A DNA stretch of 64,000 bases from Bufo bufo (taxonomy: Eukaryota > Chordata > Amphibia > Anura > Bufonidae). The notes under the pieces are model-generated. The model was not told where the DNA came from. It searched no databases and worked only from the letters and a program-made list of their open reading frames with translations. Location of the stretch: the NCBI RefSeq assembly GCF_905171765.1, contig NC_053398.1, positions 44,298,323-44,362,322 of the forward strand, written 5' to 3'. Shown here in pieces: positions 61,312 through 64,000 of this stretch. A program made the translations under genes and the position numbers. Positions within the stretch are counted from its first letter, which is position 1. Each line of letters begins with the position of its first letter.

Positions 61312-62260
61312 TTGTTGCGATGCCAAAATTTTGATTCGATTTCGATACCATAAAAAGTATTGCAATACACGATACCATTTGATACCATGCGAAAAAAATA
61401 AAACACCAAAAAAGCAGCGTGCATTCCGCATTTTATGGAATGTCCAGCCCATAATCGAACAGTCCAATCCTATTTTTTGGGGGGACAAGGTGACCAAAAA
61501 ATGGCAAACCGCTCGTTTTTTGTTTTTTTTTCTGTTACGGCGTTAGGGGATATTTTTTTATATTTTAATAGTTTGCACTTTTTTGGGCGTGGCGATATGT
61601 AATATGTTTATTGTTTATATATTTTATATGTAAAATTGGGAAAGAGGGTGATTTAAACTTAATATATAGGAAGTTTTTTTCAATTTTTTTTATTAATTTT
61701 TTTTACTTTTTATTTAATAACTATTAGCCCCCTTAGAGACTAGAACCTAGGATCTTTTCATCTCTTGTCCTATTCACCCTAATAGAGATCTAAAGGCTTC
61801 AGTAGCGTCCTGGCTGCCATGGTAACCGATCGGAGCCCCAGGATTACACTGCTGGGGCTCTGATCAGAAGCTGCCGCCGCCACCAATGATGAGCAGGGAA
61901 GGGGATCTTGTGGCCGCTGCCACCAATGATTATAATACTTGGGGGGTGCACTGCACCATCAATGTTTTTAGTACTGTTTAGTACTGCTGCCACCAATGGG
62001 AGGAGGGGAGGAGGAGGGGAGGGGCTGTGGCCACTGCACCACCAATGAAGATAAGTAACCTTTTAATACAAATACAGGAGGCTGGTGCCGGGGCAGAATC
62101 ACATAGCCGGCTTCCGACCTCTGACAGGGCACTGCGATCCTGAGGGGTTAACTGCTGCGGATCACAGCGGCCTATCATAGAGGTCGGGTGCCGGCTATGT
62201 GATTCCGCCTCCTGTATTTGTATTAATGGCTTAGTTATCATCATTGGTGGCGCAGTGGCC
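61312..62260. mobile_element. hAT-like block related to the palindromic repeats at 1-2280
   Basis: TAGGGTTGTTGCGATGCC resembles a vertebrate hAT terminus. Further in, CATGGTAACCGATCGGAGCC and repeated CCACCAATGA blocks match the palindrome at 340-480 and 1800-2160. 62050-62230 forms its own inverted repeat (GGCGGAATCACATAGCCGGC type). Borders are not resolved. Confidence 0.5.
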
Positions 62261-62540
62261 ACAGCCCCTCCCCTCCTCCTCCCCTCTCTCTTCTCATTGG
62301 TGGCAGCAGCGGCACAGGGGGGAGGGAGAGACTTCTCCCCTGTGCTGCTGAGAAGAACATGGAGCACGATGAGAGTAGCACGCGCCATGTTCTCTGATAC
62401 TAGGCTGCGCAGGTGCCCCAACATGCTCATTTGCATATGAATAAAAATGCAGATATCTCTGTGGCTGTTTAGCATATGGACAAAGGAAAGGTATCATTTT
62501 AATCAGCGTGATAAGCCCTACCAGGCAGTGCATAACTCTC

Positions 62541-63215
62541 CCCCATACTTTTTAATAAAAAATGGAGTACAGAGCGAGATATGTTTGGTTAATGTTTGTA
62601 ATTTTTAGTACTGTTACTGTAAAGCCTAAAGCCTCTACATTCCCAGCAATATTCAGCTCCTGGAGCAGTCTTCTTGTGCCTGTCTTATCAAGGCACATGT
62701 AACTGGGGCAGTCACTCTCTGTGTATTATGCTCATCCTGTTTCTTTTGTAATCCGCAGAAATAGATTGTCTAAAACAGATCAAAAAGCTTCTGCTGGATT
62801 ATCATTTGTTAACATGCTGACATACGGGTGGTTCCGGATGTCCATGGCCGTTCCTGGCCAGTTTGTGAGCTGTCTCGTATATCATTCACTTCAGCGGCTC
62901 AGAAGTCGACAGGAATGCTGTGATATAGTTACATTTTCAGAATTGGCTATGAGCGCCTCCATTGATTACTCCTGAAGAGAATGCTGTCACACCTGTGTAA
63001 TATATTCAGTGCCAAGCTGTGCCATCTGCCGCAGCCTTTGTCATATGAACTAAAACCAATCTAGTCAAAGAAATGTGATCCTTCCCGTGCACTGATTCAC
63101 CACTAGATTCCATTTACTGCAAGGATGGGGTCTCATGTTTTTTGCTCTGTAACTGACCTAACCTAACTCGCATGATGCCAGGTTGTATCCATTTTGTTGA
63201 TTTGCCACTCGTTTA
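62541..63215. other. Single-copy-looking DNA, no gene seen
   Basis: No coding domain or repeat family can be recognised. Confidence 0.45.
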
Positions 63216-63404
63216 GGCTTCTTTCACACTGGCGTTAGGTTTGTCTGGCAGGGGAACAGCCTGCTTTATCCGTACTAACGTTTGCACACGTGTGCTGGCA
63301 GAAGTCCACCCTGTCCCCATTATAGTGAACAGGGCTGGGACGGACTTCCGCCAGCACACGTGTGTAAACATTAGTACGGATCTGCCAGACAAGCCTAAGA
63401 AGCC
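63216..63404. mobile_element. Harbinger-type MITE, 189 bp, TTA duplication
   Basis: The left end is GGCTTCTTTCACACTGGCG. The right end AAGCCTAAGAAGCC is inverted but has lost the TTTCACAC part. TTA lies on both sides (63213-63215, 63405-63407). The interior is a hairpin (GTACTAACGTTTGCACACG and partner). Confidence 0.75.
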
Positions 63405-63407
63405 TTA

Positions 63408-64000
63408 CCTGAATGATTACAAAAAATCCAAACGTGTTGGAACCGGTCTGCCCTAGTGTCAGTTTATGTCCTCTAGAACAGAGGTTTGGACTTGGAGCAC
63501 TTCTATACAAAATCTGTATCAGGGCCCGCATCTACCATGTTCCATTTGTTTTGGCACTAGGGCCGAGATAAGACTGCACCTATAAAATGACCAAGCCAGT
63601 TTTCAAAAACACAAGTGTGAAGGTGGTCTAACAGTTACTATTAGTTTTGTTTGGAAAGTGCCTGACTTTGTGGCCAAAGGATGTTAGAGCCACACAGTGC
63701 ATGATGTCCCATTCTGAATGGAATATGTAGAGTTACGGTGAAATGAGTGATGTTATGGAGCCACGTTTATTGGCATTGTTCTCCGGTTGGCATACTGTAT
63801 ATCTGGAGTATTGCTACTATGGATGTTATATAGGGTACATGTCAAGACAAGCTACACAGTTGGGGGCAACAAGTCACGAGACACCAAGCCTCAAGTTGGT
63901 GATCACTCATTTAGGTTCTGCACACATCTGTGTCAAGGTTTGTATTTGTAATGGAAACCATGGCACAGTGCCAGATCCGTCACACAACCAACAGCACCCA
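63408..64000. other. Unassigned end of window, Harbinger-type end at about 63628
   Basis: CACAAGTGTGAAGGTGGTC followed by TAA at 63629 looks like the right end of a further Harbinger-type element, with no left end found. The rest is unassigned. Confidence 0.4.

Larger units (their letters stand above)
60128..62535. mobile_element. T2-like inverted-repeat element with nested LTR and hAT-like sequence
   Basis: The left border is TTAA then AGAGGTTCTGTCC. The arm CTGCCTAGTAGGGCTTAT...GAGATATCTGCGTTT is mirrored at 62440-62535 (AGATATCTCTGTGG...ATAAGCCCTACCAGG). The terminal 50 bp of the right arm is missing. The inside holds an LTR-like sequence and a hAT-like block. Confidence 0.6.

Overview
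This is repeat-saturated nuclear DNA from a large-genome vertebrate, most likely a frog or toad. Nothing in it looks bacterial or viral, and I found no host protein-coding exon, tRNA or rRNA that I could defend. The evidence for an amphibian is the mixture of mobile elements: elements with TTAA target duplications and TTAAAGGG ends (T2/Kolobok-like), many short elements with GGCCyyTTTCACAC ends and TAA/TTA duplications (PIF/Harbinger-like), hAT elements with 8-bp duplications, Tc1/mariner copies, a Gmr1-like Gypsy LTR element with a SCAN-like Gag, an L1 LINE and a Penelope-like element. Almost every long open reading frame is transposon coding sequence or stop-poor tandem repeat.

Layout. 1-2760: giant palindromes and C-rich minisatellites ending in a Harbinger-type terminus. 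2779-3588: small Harbinger-type elements. 3852-6573: first copy of a segmental duplication. 6747-7058: T2-like element. 7200-13243: inverted relative of the first palindromic block, split at 8653-12811 by a 4.16-kb TTAA element full of hairpin tandem repeats. 13244-14057: Harbinger-type element. 14058-17202: second copy of the duplication, carrying an 828-bp insertion absent from the first. 16.9-23.2 kb: an old hAT element with a broken transposase (minus strand, 19795-22595), interrupted by another hAT (17220-19491) and a palindromic TTAA MITE (21379-21840). 23239-25426: hAT element with a pyrimidine satellite. 25.65-26.4 kb: remnant of a DD41D mariner-like element. 26920-27850: Tc1-derived MITE. 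27856-41286: one Gypsy element (minus), itself containing a MITE (30106-30872), hAT-like leader sequence (33.3-35.7 kb) and an L1 (35889-40998). 42441-44886: T2-like element holding a hAT that holds a Harbinger-type element. 44947-46508: almost intact Tc1/mariner element with DD37E spacing. 46614-50849: T2-like element holding a Penelope-like element (46714-50287) with inverted arms, each with a hammerhead-ribozyme-like motif. 52150-53667: T2-like element and a second Tc1-derived MITE. 53691-56630: 53-bp satellite, about 55 copies. 57484-64000: T2-like and Harbinger-type elements, a probable solo LTR (60267-61001) and single-copy-looking DNA.

How the parts relate. The order of insertion can be read from target duplications and from paralogous empty sites inside the window. 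Autonomous-type proteins are present for hAT, Tc1, Gypsy, L1 and Penelope. Most are disabled by stops or frameshifts. The Penelope RT-endonuclease frame (605 codons) and the DD37E transposase (one apparent 1-bp frameshift) are the best preserved. No source transposase for the Harbinger-type or T2-like elements lies here. All coordinates and identities were read by eye; family names rest on recalled motifs, not on a database search.
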